A stretch of 64,000 nt of DNA from Karalla daura (GCA_029224185.1 CM055201.1:6222251-6286250); one strand, 5' to 3'; positions 11,456-25,924 are shown, counted from the first letter of the stretch. Numbers and translations: made by a program. Notes: generated by a model from the letters alone, not told the origin.

Positions 11456-14400
11456 CAAAGCCTTATCTTTTGCAATACTGCCATTCTTCAGTCAGTCTAA
11501 CCGCATTTCCGCACACAGAGTTAGGGGTTTAAGTTCACGCCATCATTCTCCCCCCAGAATCTTGAAGTCCATTTATGAAGCTGTGACGCTCGTCTATCTG
11601 ATGAGTAACCTCATCTCCGCTCTTCAAACATCACATCCTGTCCTCTTTGCATAACCTAGTGACCTCTCGGAGGGAATATCTGTCAAAGATGGAGGGCCCC
11701 GGGGGGAAATCTTTATTAAATGGAGCCATGTATTGACATGGAAGTCTCACAGGATGACGTGGGGTAAATCAACACCTTGGAGTGGATGTCAGTTGAACTC
11801 CGACGTCGCTTCCTGCTCAACTTCATGATGTAATTATTTGTTCAGGGATCCCAGAGCAATCTCCATGCAATATGGATCATGCTGTGGTGTTCGTTTATGG
11901 TTTTATCGAGAGGCTTCATTCAGGAGTCGCATGCAAATATGAGCAGCACTGGATTGGAGATAGGCACCAGCAAATCCCCCGTGGCACTGTTGGGTACAAA
12001 ACAGGATATACAACTGATGCATAACCCAAAAATATGATGATGTGTTTTAGTTTGTGAAAACTAAAACACCAACCTTATGTTTATGTATTGTACTGTGTCG
12101 CATTATTATCTCTAAACTCGTGGCTGGCCGGGCTTCTCATCTCATATCTACCTTGGTGTTGCAACAGTAGCCATGCGTGCACCCAGATAAATTAGCTTCC
12201 CTCTATCCATGTTGTGGAAGTGTGCCGTAAATTGATTTACTGGTTTTGTCACATCCATGAAGCGTAACATGCAAGGTCCCATTTAGAGCTGAGGAAATGT
12301 GTATTTAATTTATGGCTCAATAACAAGGGACCTCTATTCATATTGTCTCTTTTGATCTATTGCTCGCAGATGATTGGATTGGCTACAATGGCAGAGCACC
12401 GAGCCAAATAAAGCATGAACACGCGCCGTCGTCCCATTATAGTGAGCACAATTACACCAAAGCTAGAGTAGTAATTGAAAAAAGAAAAGAGCTGATTTGT
12501 TTCAGTTTACCGGCAAACTCCTACTCCCCTGTTATCACTTCATGAATGATTGAATGAACAACATTTTTATGGATGCATAGAATGGAAAAAAAAGAGGACC
12601 GGTTTTCACAGAAAATAAATTCTACCTGTATGCAGATGAATAATGATACACACAGTCAAGTGGAAATTGGTGGGGGGAAAAAAAACAAAGAAAACAGTGA
12701 TTTGGAGAGGAGTGGAGTGATGTGAGCAGGAAGTGGAGCACAAAGCGAGGGAAAGCGCAGAGAGAGAAAAAAAAGACGAGAGAATGAGGCAGAGAGCTGG
12801 CGGGGTATCTCGCTCTCCAGCTGCACGCTCAGGAAACTCTCTGGAACACAAAGGTATGGTGGATGGTGGATGGGTGAACAGCCTGAGGAAGTCTTACACC
12901 CAAATGCATCCCAGTTGCCGTATGAATTATTCCAGCCCCACTGTTTGCACTGGCTTTTGGAGAACAACAAAGACTTTAGAGCCACGTTTGAAAGACGAGC
13001 GGATGAGTAGCTACTTGGATAAAGCACGTCAAGAAAATGAACAACACAAACACAAACACAGCCCTCAGCAACTGGAGTAGGAGCGAAGAACAGGGAAAGA
13101 GCTCACTGTCCCTTTGTCCCGAACTTCTTTATTTTTTAATCGGCACATAGCTGACGCAACACAGAGCATGGAGAAACACACTCACTCTCACATGTAGGTG
13201 AGTAAAAATAATAATAACTTGACACAAGAAGAAACAAACTGAAGAATAGCTTACACATGTAAAAATGCAACGCAATCACTTTTGGCATGTCTAAAGAAAA
13301 CCTACAGATGTTTCCTGAGACCACATTTGGATAGTGTTGTAACAGTGTCGCAATAGGGCAAACTAACCGAAGCATATAAAATGTAAAAGCACTTTAAATT
13401 GGCTCAGTAGTTAGCAAGAAGGTCGCTTGATCACTGACTAACATTCATCTTTAGGCCATTTGAGACTCTAAAATTGCTCCTATCCGAAAGTGTGTGAATG
13501 AACTGGGTGTGCGTCTGGCTACTTGCCTTTGTCTCATGTTTGCTGGAGATTTATTAAGTGATACATATGGTGATGAAAAGCTGGGAAACATGAATTATAA
13601 TCTGCAATAAAGCACCGGGCCATCCCCCAATAGGTTCGATACATCTGTAATACACAGCGATTTAGAACCTTTCAAGTAATTAAACTCGGCAAGGGTTTTT
13701 CTTTTTTTTGTCTTCTGTTTGTCTCCTAAAACAATTATGCTTGCTTACCTTTTGAAGGTTTCTCCCCCAAGTAGATGTGGATTTGTTCAGTGGACAAAAA
13801 AAGAAATGTCGAGGTAATTAGTGTGTCACATGTAGAACCGTAGGGAAGAAATCAATGAGTCGAACGAAAACCAACAACAAACACGGAGATGACAGTCGGT
13901 CATATCTCTTGATGTTTTAGCCACCTTTTGTCTTCATGCTATGTTGTTATCACCTATGATTGATCAATCAGTCACACATACACATCAGTCAAACCATGAA
14001 GAAAACACAGAACTGGCAGAAGAACTCAAATAAGTGCCTCAAGGCTAAGAGATATCTATGGTAAAACTGGGGGGTGTGGGGGGAGGGAGATGTGTATGGT
14101 GTGTTAATGCTGTTGGCGGGGAATGGGTAATTAGTCTGTAATGTAAAAAGTAAGAGAAAATCTGTCTATCTGTCTATATATCTATCTATCAGTATGTATG
14201 AATGGCTTCTTCCCAGGGTGCAGCTGTTGCTAAATGGACTGAATCTCAACACTGCTCATTAGATCTGAAAATATAGTTTTTATGTTTTCAAACATATGTT
14301 TCATTGTGTGTAATGAACACAATGCGGTGCAGACTGGCGTGTGCGAATGTAACGGAGTAGAACTGCGTGTCAGAACATAACGTCAGGGATAAAAGCGACA

Positions 14401-15440
14401 GCGTGTGACTACATTAAAGTGCTGAAATAAGTCCAGACAGTTTGTTTGAACTGCTTTAATTCCTCTCTTAAAGACTTCACCCTCAAAAGAGACTGATAGA
14501 ACATCAGCTCAATCAAAGTCTGACAAAGAAGACATCTGAAGCAACTTCATCTAAATTTGACAAAGTGAGTTTTCTTCAAATATCATGTATGTTTTTTTTA
14601 TTATTGTTATTTTTATTATCTAAAAGCACATGTTTCCATCAGAGTGAGCACCAAAGTGTAATGAGCAGTTGTCTGTGCTCATATGTCTGCAGCTAATTGC
14701 ACTTTTAAATGACTTGATCAGCGGGCTCACAGATAAATGGTTTTATAATTGTGAGATTCTCAGTCAAATTATCTTTTCTTTTCCAGGAATCTTTTGTTTC
14801 AAAAATTGATTTCTTTTTTTCCCCATCGTAACCCTGGAGACGCCTCTTTATAAAACTCATCTGAGTAAAATGGCATTACTTTGTTTATCAGATCCCAGGG
14901 AGGCTCTTATTCAACACCATTAGGATTTTGTTACATTTATTTAGTATTTATTTTTCATGCAAAAAGCATGGGAAAAAAAAAACAAAGAGACCATCCAACT
15001 GAGATATCTCATTATTTTCCCACTGAGACATGTTAAGTAGAATGATCAAGCATCTATTATCTGCATCTTTGGTTAAAAAGATTTTTTAAATTACAAACGA
15101 CAAATTACCTGAGAAGTTTCTCTCAAGTGTTAATATCAACAAAGCATCAAAGCCATCAGGTGAGTAAATAAATCAGAACTAATAGGGAGCAACGGAAATG
15201 CGATCCCGCTCTGGCTCATTGATCTGCATAAGACGCACAGAGAGGAGTGGAGTACGAAGACTTCTTGCTTGTATATTTAGCTCCCTTTTTGAAGGTGATA
15301 ATCCAATTCAGTGACATTGCTACGAGAGCGCACAGAGACAAAATCCTTCCTTCCTTGCTCTCTGACTTACACATGGACGTGTGCTCCATCTTAACTCTCC
15401 CCGATATGTCCCCTTAGCCAGAGCCGCGTGTCACCTCTAA
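11456..15440. other. Non-coding region, no gene seen
   Basis: Unique sequence. It holds a perfect 12-bp hairpin at 12042-12069, a purine-rich stretch at about 12690-12800 followed by a GT dinucleotide that could pass for a splice donor at 12853, and a short (TCTA)n run at 14161-14190. No exon could be confirmed. Confidence 0.5.
12042..12069. other. Perfect 12-bp inverted repeat with GTGA loop
   Basis: GTGTTTTAGTTT at 12042-12053 is the exact reverse complement of AAACTAAAACAC at 12058-12069. The two arms are separated by GTGA, a GNRA-type tetraloop if transcribed. Flanking bases do not extend the stem. Function unknown. Confidence 0.7.
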
Positions 15441-15461
15441 CCACCACCACCACCACCACCA
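15441..15461. repeat. (CCA)n microsatellite
   Basis: Seven CCA units. The minus-strand frame shows a tryptophan run here, which is an artefact. Confidence 0.9.
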
Positions 15462-16919
15462 AGCATCACCGTCCTTCTCCCTAAAGTGTTCCTGCAGCAG
15501 GAAGTGTGCTACGCTCTCAGAAACAAAAGGCCGGGACCACCAGGTGAACTTCTGCCGCAGCCGCTGCTGCTGCTGTTTCTCTGAGTTATGTGCGGCAGCA
15601 GTGAGAAAGCTGGCAGCCCATAGAGAGCAAAGCACTGTGATCGAAAGTCATGAGTTGAAAACACAGAAACGCAGGGATAGTAAATCGAGAAGAAGAGACA
15701 GGTGTTGTCAGCTGAGGTAACTTAGGATGTTTTCTTGGTGGCACGGCCGAGGTACAGTTCTGCTTCCCTACCAGTGGTATGACCAGATGTGGGTGATGCT
15801 GGGGCACAAATGTACCTGTTTTTGACTTGCGATTTGTTACGTTTTCAGTGGGCATAACGATTATTAGCTGTAGACGAAAAGAAGACAAAAGAATAGTATA
15901 CACACAACAAAAGAATTGGTCTGTGATGCTGTAATACACAATAAACATATGTAAGATTTACTTTTTAGTTCTTTTTCAATTTTCAAAAGCAAGATGTCCT
16001 AGCTCATAACGTACAGTGATACATTTTTTTCTTTTTAAACTGTAAAGCAGACACATGACTCTGTTGGATGTGATATCAGGCAGCTGCACAGAGGTGAGAT
16101 CTACAACCTCTGATTGCAAGACTCAGGCCGGAGGCTGCAGGTCTGCTGCATGCAAACACCAGGTTTTTGAATTTGATATTTCCTGCTGAGGGCAAGCCAG
16201 TAGAGGAAGCCAGAGAGGACTTTAATTTGTTTAAGTTCAATGAATTTCGAGAGGCTTAAGTATTTCTGGAGCCCCGGCTAAGCACGGGTAAGTGCAGATG
16301 GAAGATGACAAGGAGTTGGTCAAAGTGCCAGAGGGCGTCCCAGATCCCTCTAGGGATGTCCTGCAATGCCGTTCATGTCCAGAATTCAGTTGTATAGGAT
16401 TAAACTCTCTTGGATTTCTGGGTATGAGTCACAGCAGAGTTGTCACTGAGAATATAAGTAGCGCCCAAGTAAGAGAGAAACCAAGAGAGCATAGTGCCAG
16501 GGATAAAGTGAGAAATAAACATTTTTCCCTGTAATAACAGGTCAAACGGGAAGCAGGGAAAACCACAGGCAGTGCTTTCTAAATCAGGGTCCAATTTACA
16601 TGTGTAAAATCACACTGGCCGAGATTCAGTGAAGTTATGTGGATGAGTGGTGCGGATAAGAAGAAAGCTGACTTTTACTGATTGGAAACGGATCATTGGA
16701 AGTTTGAAGGTGAAGGCAAGGAGGGAGCTGAGCGAGCTGTAAATGTGCCAAGGTTGGTGCAAAAGTTCAAATTGCAGGCGGATTTTCCGAGAAGAACAAG
16801 TTTGAGTGGAGCAATTACCTGAAAGTTCTCTTAGGTGTCTGCCGTTTGATTTCCTATTGAAAATCACAAAGCTGTCAAAAAGAAATCATGAATAGCTGCA
16901 TGTGTCCCTGCATTCACGT
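15462..16919. other. Non-coding region, no gene seen
   Basis: Unique sequence with short open frames on both strands (up to about 120 codons) that match no family I recognise. Confidence 0.5.
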
Positions 16920-16951
16920 GCACACACACACACACATACACACACACACAC
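16920..16951. repeat. (CA)n microsatellite
   Basis: A CA dinucleotide array interrupted once by TA. Confidence 0.9.
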
Positions 16952-19900
16952 CCTTTAAAAGGTTGCAAATTTTGCTCATTTATTCTTTTCCCCCAAAACC
17001 CCAAATGAGCTACTCCCACTTACATATACACAGGCACACACATATATGTAATGAGTTTGCATGACTATAAACATCACACCTCTCACCACTCACACGTCCC
17101 AGTCATATTTTAGCAAGAGCCATGGTAGCCAAAAGTTGGGGGATTGTTACTGGCTGACACTGATACTGTAACGGATCACAGCTGTAGACGTAGAGATAAA
17201 TACAGGAAGTAGTCAGACTGCATGATTGACTGTAGATGGCTCCTTACGAGAAATAATTGTATGAATTTGTAACGCTGTTTTGTCACCGGCCCTCCAGACT
17301 GTGAAATAGTTCTAATCTTGGCGATGAGGCTCATTGATTACACAGTGGTTTACGGGCACACGTCATTACACTTGTAATGGTTTCCATCCAGCAACGTTAC
17401 AGACACTGCTGCATAAACAAACACGGGTTTTCACGAGGTTGTCTCATCATGCAAAGTAGTCCCCGGATCACTCTCCCGCTCGCAAAGTTAACGCCGGGTT
17501 TAATCCCCCTTCGTTCTTCTTCTTTTTTTTTTTTCTTCCCGAGCACCCCTGCCAGAGTGGGATAAGATGACATGGCTGTCTGACTGGGAGACAGCTCGCA
17601 GATGCCTCTCATGTCAGTTTGTCACAGCGAGGCTGACGCTGCTCCAGGTGACAGGTAGGCAGTCTGGGAGGAGTGAGCTCTGCCTCTTTTGAAAGCGGTT
17701 TTGCAGCCAGGGTGACACCCGAAGCCCATCTCGTTGGCTTCAAATCTTAACACCTCTCGATTTTCCTCGCCATTCACATCAAGATTGAACCAGATTTAAT
17801 AAAAAAAAAAAAAAAAAAGAGTAGCGGGGGGACAGTGCACAACCTGCTCCAGCAGAGGATATTATTACAGTATAGCAGGAGGGTATCTTGCAGATACCCG
17901 CTTATATTCCAACTTAAGTGTTGATCTATGTGCTTGATTTTAAGTTAATCTACACACAACGATAAGAACAATAGCCTGCTTACAGCTACGGTGTACAGGC
18001 TAGCTAACTATTACATTCACCAACTTACTACCACACTTGGTTTGAAGTTGTGTTTCACAGTTATTACTATTTAATGAGGCAAATCAATAATCTCTCCATA
18101 TCATTCTGTTGTACATCTTGAAAACCACATTCTGTTAAATACCAAGGAGACCAATTATGGATTGGAAATTTACTCACGCATGATCCAGATTTTGAAATAT
18201 TTTGTGATTTTTCTTGATTAATTGATTAGGTTTTTTTTTTACTGCTACATTTTTCTTCGTATTACATTAACCCATGGAATTTTCTAGCTTATCTGCCGTG
18301 TTTATTCTATTATTTCTGGTTTTTATTTCACTTTCTTCACTAAAGTGCACACAGACCAATAGACAATTAAAAATGCTTTTCTACTGTATAAGTGCTGTTA
18401 ACAGTCCATATCTAACATTTATTATAATTATAATTTTCTGCCACTTCCCTGCCCTGTACCCCAATGTCTCTATGTGAACCAAATGATAAAAAACATGCGC
18501 CTAGTCAAACATGGCAAGAAAATTGCTTGAGTAAGTCTCCAGATGATTAACTTCAGATGAGCAGTGCACACATGTATCAATTTAACTTAACCTGTAACCT
18601 CTAATCAGAAATATACTGCGTACACGCGGTCACTTAAATTCACTCCACTGGAGCAGTTTGAGTTCTGTGCATATGCTTAAGGGCACCTTAGTGGTGAAAG
18701 CACTGTCTCTTTCTTTTCCTTGCACCTAATGGTCCGCTTTGAGATTTTTTTTTCAGTTGTTTTGAAACAAGCTTGTTCCGCTCACCTGCCCAGCAACAGT
18801 CTCATTAGCCTGCCCTGTTGCCCAGCCAATCAGCTCATCCCCCTCTCCTCCGTGCCTCTCCATACCTGGAGCATATTCCCTTGATACTTTGCATTCTAGT
18901 TCACTTTTCAATCTTTTAGGAGACTAAACCAATAATCCAGGGCTAAGGCTCGGCTGGGGCTCTGCCCCGAGTCCTACTCTAGGTGCTTCACAAAGCAAAG
19001 CAGCATGGGTTTATTAGTGTAACTGCACATCATTAAAAAAGAAAAAAAACAAAGTAAAGTTAGTAAAGTTAAAGAAGCTGAGCAGGTGTGGTACAGTAGA
19101 AACCCCTTATTGGCTTGTGTAGAAACCTCAACTTGAAAACAAAACACACTGACAATATGAATGTGGATAAAAATAAACACAAACATTAAAAAAGTTCAGT
19201 TTGCTCTGTTCAATGATTTCAGATGTCCATTAGCTACATTTGCACAAGCCACAGCTTCTCTTTTTAGAAAAATGTTATATTTCTATGTAAAGTTCAGCAA
19301 ATTTCTCAGCTTCAAAATTACATAAATTGTTAAATGAGGCCCAATTAAAATTTCTAAAGTTACTCGGAAAGTTTGTTTATTTTGCCAAGTAGTTCAGCAA
19401 GTGCAACACAAGGGTCCAAGCACAGATCCCTGATGTGCATCCATTATGTGCTACAATTAATAGGATTCATAAATTAGACTCAGAAGGTCGATACAAGATT
19501 TCCACCCACACACACACATACACACTACGTTGCTTAATATGTGACATGAGCCAGGCTGCAACAGCTCATACAAGTAAGGCTGGATACTGTGAGGGTCTCG
19601 AGTATTTTCAAGGATAATTGGGCTGAGAAATGGCTGCACATAAACAGGGTTTCCTCCAGTCTCTTTCCAAAATATGTTATCACACACTCTTTGTAGTGGG
19701 ATTAAGATTTTAGTGGGTACCTCGCAGATTCATTCTGTGGAGAAAAAAGCCTCCGGGGACGAAATAACCTTGACGTCTGTGCTTTAGCAAGAAGAGTTCA
19801 AAGAAATCATGTTTCTTTCGAAACAATAATGTTTGGGTGAATTTTCTCAAATCGCTCCCCTGAAGGTTCTGACGTCTCACAGCGAACACACCAGGACCGA

Positions 19901-22567
19901 ACACACAAAATAACACATATGTCATGCTTTACATAGCACGCAGAGACCTTTTGCTGGGCTCTTGTGAGATTATGGGATCAAAACAAGGACATGAGGAGAG
20001 ATATCACTGATCAACACGGTAATGATTTTCAGAGGTGAGAAATCATTGAAGTTTACTCCAGATATTGAAGCCTTGTTTGCCTAAGCTGATTGTCTGGAAG
20101 GCTGCGATATAAACAGAGCCCCACAGACGCCGTTGTTTATCCACCGAAGCTGGGTCACCAGTTCAGTCCCAACACATTCATCTGGATATGAACTCTTTGG
20201 GTTCTCTCATCTGCAATCCTGTCGGCTCCAGGACCCAAAAAGTCAGCCCAACAAATAAATGAAGTGAGCGACGTTCAAAGTCATTGATTCATCTGTCATT
20301 AAGAGTCAGTGGTTTATAAGGCCCGATAAACAGACTAGTGTCTATTTAGACTAGACTTGCGTCAAATCTATTACAATTAGGAGCTCAGTGAAATTCTAAA
20401 GCAAACCAGATTGGCAGATAACTGGTGAGTCTATATGGTTAAAATTTGACAAAGTGGTGAACATCACCCTGACCTTCCTTATAAATGGATGGACAGCTTT
20501 CCAGGATGCACCTTTCATTCCCACCTGTAACCTGATGTACCTGTGGAAAGATCCAAACTGGTGTTTCCATAAATTTCCGTACCTCGATGGTTCTGGTACA
20601 ATAAGAGGATATTTACACAAATCATCGATTATGTGTCACCTGCGCTGTTCAGCCATTCAGCAAATACTAATTATCACCAGATAAAATCCTACAGACAATC
20701 CTAGTTTTACCACCAACAAACTTAAAGTTTTTGATTAAAGTAACTTTCTTGACAAGTATATGATAGATAGACTAAATCTTCATTAAATCCAAGTGTCTTT
20801 TCATAGTGACTTTCCAATCAAGTGCTGCCTTCCAGTCATAACTGTGATTTATGTCCAAATATAAAACTGATGACATCCCCATCAACTCAGCAGCACAATC
20901 AGTGTTAATTGGCCGATGATGCCGTGTTTACATGCTCAACAGGCTAGACGGTAAGCACAAGACCTGCTAACCACATGCATGTAAATAGTATCTTTGATAG
21001 CGTGTTTCCCTGCTGATGTTTTGCATGAGTGGCTCCAGAAATGACAAAAAGTCCCTGCTGTCCCGGAGCACCGCCTCGCAGCAGGGCTGCACACTTTCGG
21101 TCTTGGCTGACGGGAGCTGGAATGAGTTTCCCACCAGTTTTATGGAAGCATTTATATCAGCTCTTGTTCCGAGTGATGTGGTTCAGGGGGTGCTCCAGAG
21201 CAGAGACTTGTAAGACCAACATGAACAGTAGAGCGTGGGGTCAGAGATGTGATCTCTTCCCCAGCCTCATTATCACATACTGACGTCACCTTTGATTTAT
21301 GGAGCTTTTTTTTTCTTTCCAATAAAATCACCTCCTTGAGATCACAGGATTTCACAGTCATCTTTTCATATCATGCGTTATGAGCAACAATGCTACAGTT
21401 CCTTTGAAGCTGCACTCTTACAGTACCACTACCATGTACTGTATGTCATCAAATATGACTTACAACAGTGTCCTGACATGAGGTCAAACTGTCTGGCACA
21501 TTGTAAATATTGTTTATTATTAATGTGCCTCGAGGCCTTGTCTGTATCTGATATGTGCATGGGAAATAATTTACTATACTCGTGTTTCAATGTCCAAATC
21601 GACACACAGCGCATTCACTGTGCTCCCCACAATGCTGCACAACTTCTCCTTTCACTGAAACTAATGCTATAAACTTTTTCTTGCCGTGACAGTCCACATC
21701 TCCAAAAATCCAGTTCATTTATTTCGAACATTTTTTACTTAAGTCTCATATCACTGTTAAACCCTCCAGTCCTTTTAGAAACCTAACACTGTGGTTAAAC
21801 TCTGTAGAACACAATATTTATCCATTGATGTGTGCGTCTCTGATTGTTTGTGTCCATCTTGTGTGGCTTCAATGTCTTTGTTAATGTTTGTGTACTTCAA
21901 GCACTCGTAGCAGCTCCGGTATTTACTGAACCTCCATGAGAAGACTCTCTCTGAAGACAAAACGCTGACCTTGGAAAGACACAAATGGATCTTGAAGAGA
22001 CAGGCTCTTCCATCACAGTGAAATGGAGCGCTCCCCATCTCACAATACTGCTATTAAGTTTCATCAAGGCTCATTACATGCTGACTCTATGTCATCCCCT
22101 GTGCATTAAAAATCCCTGCCTGCACACACACAGTGCCACAATAGGTATATTATCACATGCACTCATAGCTGTTGTCAGTGGTTGCCTCGTACAATACAAA
22201 TTAATTACTTTGATGCTCTCGTCGACTGCAAGAATGCCGAAAGTAACATCCTCCGTCAAAAGCATTACTGGAATTGAAAAGTGATAGGTCTCTTCAAGGT
22301 TTCATCAGGAATGCATTTGCAAGAGACACAACATTGGATTTTTCATAACAAAGCCAGTGTCCACAATATGAATGCCGTCATCGCAGATAAATCAGCGATG
22401 GTGCTCACAATCAAACGTATGCTAAAATAAACCCGACTGGGTCTTGTTCACCCTCTGACTGACGCCAAAACTGAATTATATTCATTGACTGGTGGACTCA
22501 AGGCAAACAAGGCGAGCAGCGCACCAGAGGGAGAAACAGAGAGGCTGAAATTGAGAAAGAAGGCGAG

Positions 22568-22568
<1 letters not shown>
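16952..22568. other. Non-coding region, no gene seen
   Basis: Unique AT-rich sequence with a poly(A) run of 18 at 17801-17818 and short T runs near 17520 and 18232. No open frame carries a recognisable domain. No RNA gene seen. Confidence 0.5.

Positions 22569-22613
<45 letters not shown>
22569..22613. repeat. Poly(G) run, 45 bases
   Basis: An uninterrupted run of 45 G. Open frames across it simply encode polyglycine. Such a run may be a true mononucleotide microsatellite, but its length is also uncertain in sequencing. Confidence 0.9.
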
Positions 22614-22614
<1 letters not shown>

Positions 22615-25467
22615 GTGAGCAGGCAGGATGGTGGGCAGACAGAGCAGCATGCTTATATGATCTTGACCCAGCAGTCGATGGGGAAGGGCGGTGAAACCTG
22701 ATTACAGACAGCCCACATCCTAGCCTGCTGATTTCATTTCCCTCACTCTGCTCGGCTGGCTAGAAGACAGAGGTGTGATGTTCTGCACCGGCGCACCGCG
22801 CTGCCTTGATTAAACCGCTAAGTTCTTTTTTGTTCAGGTGCGATGGCACCTGTGACGTGCATGTCTGCTTTTGCTATGCAGCATTATTATTGGCATTTGC
22901 ACAGGCGCATACCATTTCATTTTGTTCCCAGTCTTTCACCACTTAATTTGCACTTGGGTTCCATTCTGGGAGGACCAAATGTGCTGCATATTAAAGGAAA
23001 CTAAACACCAGAGTCTCTGTGACTTTCCAGACAGTAGATTACGTCCTCCTCGAAGGATATATACCACCATTCAAACTGTGTAAACAGCTTTGTGTATAAC
23101 ACTTTTAACCAACGTACCTTTTTTGCATCCTGATACCAAAGTCAGTCAATCAGAATTGACTTCCAGTATTTTTTTTGATTCGCAGTTCCTGTTTCCCATT
23201 GAAAATCAACATGTCAATTGACGTGAATTTGCTAGTTCTCATCACAAAAGACGAGTTGTCACAGGAGATTCTCTTCATGATTTAAGATTTTGAGTTGGTT
23301 TCAAAGCTCATTGGTTTTTTTCACCTTTTCATTTTTACAGTGCATACCTAATTTCATATCATTTTTATAGCTTAATTTAATCAGCAATGGCTGCACCTTA
23401 TTCTTTCAGAGGACCAGGGAAGGTGATGAAAGAAGTCAGAGATCATGTGAGGGCAAAAGGCAGGTGTCCATCCTGCTGCTTGATGAGGCTGAATTAAAGG
23501 GCCATCACACTTCATCAAGAGCTCACCCCGTACCTGCCTGTAGTGTCACACAGTTGGTTTAGCTCCGGCCCGTTTTTCCCCTTGAGTGCACACCCAAGTT
23601 CAATTTATCTAAGGAGTCTGTTGGTAGCTGGTAGAGGAGCCGAACCTTTATTTCTCTCCACTTCTCCTTGCTGCTGTGAGGAAAAAAACACTCTTGAGTT
23701 TGTTTTCAAGCAATCCATGTGTTTAGGCTTATTTATACTTTTCTCTCTACAGCAAATCACACCACAGCCGGTGCCGGATAATGAGCTGTGATGCAGTCAA
23801 ATGGAAATCAAATGTGCCCCCTTCCTGCACAAATAGCTTTTTATCGAAGCCCCATGTCACAATTATTGCTGTGCTGATCAACAGGGCACCACTGGAATGT
23901 CCTCACATGAGAGCCGCACTTTTTTTTCCCCTGACAAAAACACCCTGCAACTCCTATGAATAAAAACATAAAAACTCCATTAAGTACTTTTTCAGCGCAA
24001 CAGGGCCCAAACTGAGACTCGAGTCTGTGTCTTCCTCTGTGTTTCAGTTTTCTCGACACCTATTCACCCGATCGACTTCACACATTAGCCCAGAACTTGT
24101 TTTGCCGTGGATCCGGGAAAGTGGAGCATCAAGTGTGAGCTCTTGAGATCTACAGGATCTATCAGCAGTGTGTTCTCCTGCCAGGAGTGTTCATGGCACA
24201 GAGTACCGAGAGGAGACCTCTATTAACTCTCACACGGCTACACGGCCTGTTGGCTACAGCTCGCAGTTTCCTTGAAATCGAACATTTTGAGCACCAGCAA
24301 TTTATCTCTGTTGAGATAATGGCATTTAACTCAATAATGAGTGTAAGATAATCCACTATCTGGATGTATGGTAATGATATGGACAGCAAGAAATGGGTCG
24401 ACTTGTTATGGGCCATAAAATGAGGGAATAATTTAATTTGCATGGGCAAAATTCCCCAAAAACCAATTTCAACACTTCTTAATAGAGATATGGCGGCAAA
24501 TACTTGAAGTATGCTTCAATACTGAGGGCACCCACAATATACCCTATTTTCTCTCCCTGTAACCTATTACAACTTGCTGTTTGTACAAGGGACCTTTATC
24601 GGAGCTGGTTCATTTGAAGTCTGGGTAGGATTTGCTTGTTGAGTCAATCAATTGACTCATGTTTCAAGGTTCATTTTTTTCCCTTTGTGAACAACTGACG
24701 AGGTGATGATTGCTTATGAAGATGACTTGTTATGCATTATCCAGTTTCACACCTACGATGCTTGTCACAAGAACAGTGCAAGCAAGCACAAGAGGTGCTA
24801 GGAACAGTGCTCGACTTTAATTAGAGGGTATAAATGTTTCACTATTACCGCACACCCTTTGTCTTCATTTCAGATGCAAGCCTGTCTCAAACAGCAAAAC
24901 TATTGTTGCCACACATGAACATTTAACAGCACCAATCAGGCTTAGGCTCTTGACAGACCACCATTCGAAATAGCCTTCCCTTCATTGTCCCATTTTTGTT
25001 TCCTGGGAGGCAATTTTGCCTCTTGAACCCAGGCAAAATTCAAAATATTGTCTCACGCAAACAGAGACTCAGTGAGTGTGTCAGCACCAATTCGTCTAAA
25101 AGAAGGGGCCTGAGACCCATTCGTTGGACCACAGCCTTGTAATTTAGAGCAACGGCTGGAAACAGAATTGTTGTGTGAAATGTTTGTCTGAGGCACTGGG
25201 ATCGTCCTGTTGTGAAATATGACTTCTCAAGGTCCTGACAAAGGCTGAAGGTTTTGGACCTGCAAAACAGGGTACAAAATAATGACAAACCTGTGAAAAA
25301 TCCCTTCAAACTCAACCATTCTCCTGGCTTTGCAATGTGAGCACTGACTGCTAGACCTGCATGTGTACTGCAGCAGGGATGAGACGTCTTGACCTCAAAC
25401 ACTGTCTGCTTGGTTTGCAAGCTCCACTTACATCTCGGTACCAATTGCAGCGCATTCATCGAGTGCC
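22614..25467. other. Non-coding region, no gene seen
   Basis: Unique sequence. An AT-rich block at about 24290-24450 has several TAAT-type motifs and an octamer-like ATTTGCAT. No coding exon recognised. Confidence 0.5.
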
Positions 25468-25551
25468 ATGAAGCGAGTGTGGTGCAGTGGTTAGTGCTGT
25501 TGCCTCACAGCATGCACGTCCGGCCCATTTCTGTGAGGAGTCTGCATCTTC

Positions 25552-25579
25552 TTGTGTGTGTGTGTGTGTGTGTGTGTGT
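25552..25579. repeat. (GT)n microsatellite
   Basis: A GT array inside the dispersed repeat, where the family normally has a short GC-rich 'CCCCGTGTCTGCG'-like block. Confidence 0.9.
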
Positions 25580-25655
25580 TCTCAGGTCTCTCCTGCAGTC
25601 AAAAACCACACATTAGGGTCACTTGGAGATTTTAAGTCACCCTTAGATGTGAATG

Positions 25656-25725
25656 GTGTGTATCTGTGTGTATGTGTGTATGTGTCTGTGTGCGTGTGTG
25701 TGTGTGTGCATGTGTGTGTGTGTGT
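25656..25725. repeat. (GT)n microsatellite, imperfect
   Basis: GT units interrupted by TATG, CTG, GC and CA. It lies in the part of the dispersed repeat that is already TG-rich. Confidence 0.9.
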
Positions 25726-25924
25726 CCTGTGATGGACTGCCTTAAATCAGAGAGTCTTGAAAGCTGTAGCCGATTTATGCCTATTCTCTTGTTGCTAAAT
25801 GTGATTATCAGTTAGCATTAGCATAACATTTCTTGTTCAAGATTTTTAATATTTGTTACTTACAGATGTAGAATACACTGGCAGCAAAATGTTTAACAAT
25901 ATAGATAAATGAGTAAAGATGTAA

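Larger units (their letters stand above)
25468..25775 (+). repeat. Teleost dispersed repeat, nearly full length
   Basis: This copy keeps most blocks in order: head 'GTGGTGCAGTGGTTAGTGCT', 'TTGCCTCACAGCATG', a 'TTTCTGTGAGGAGTCTGCAT' block, 'CAGTCAAAAACCACACATTA', a 'TTGGAGATTTTAAG' block and 'CCTGTGATGGACTGCC'. The head resembles a tRNA A-box, so a SINE-like origin is plausible. Two (GT)n arrays have grown inside it. Confidence 0.7.

Noticed and set aside
12733..12853. Possible purine-rich 5' UTR exon ending at a GT
   Set aside because: No promoter, no partner exon and no recognisable peptide. Chance is as likely.
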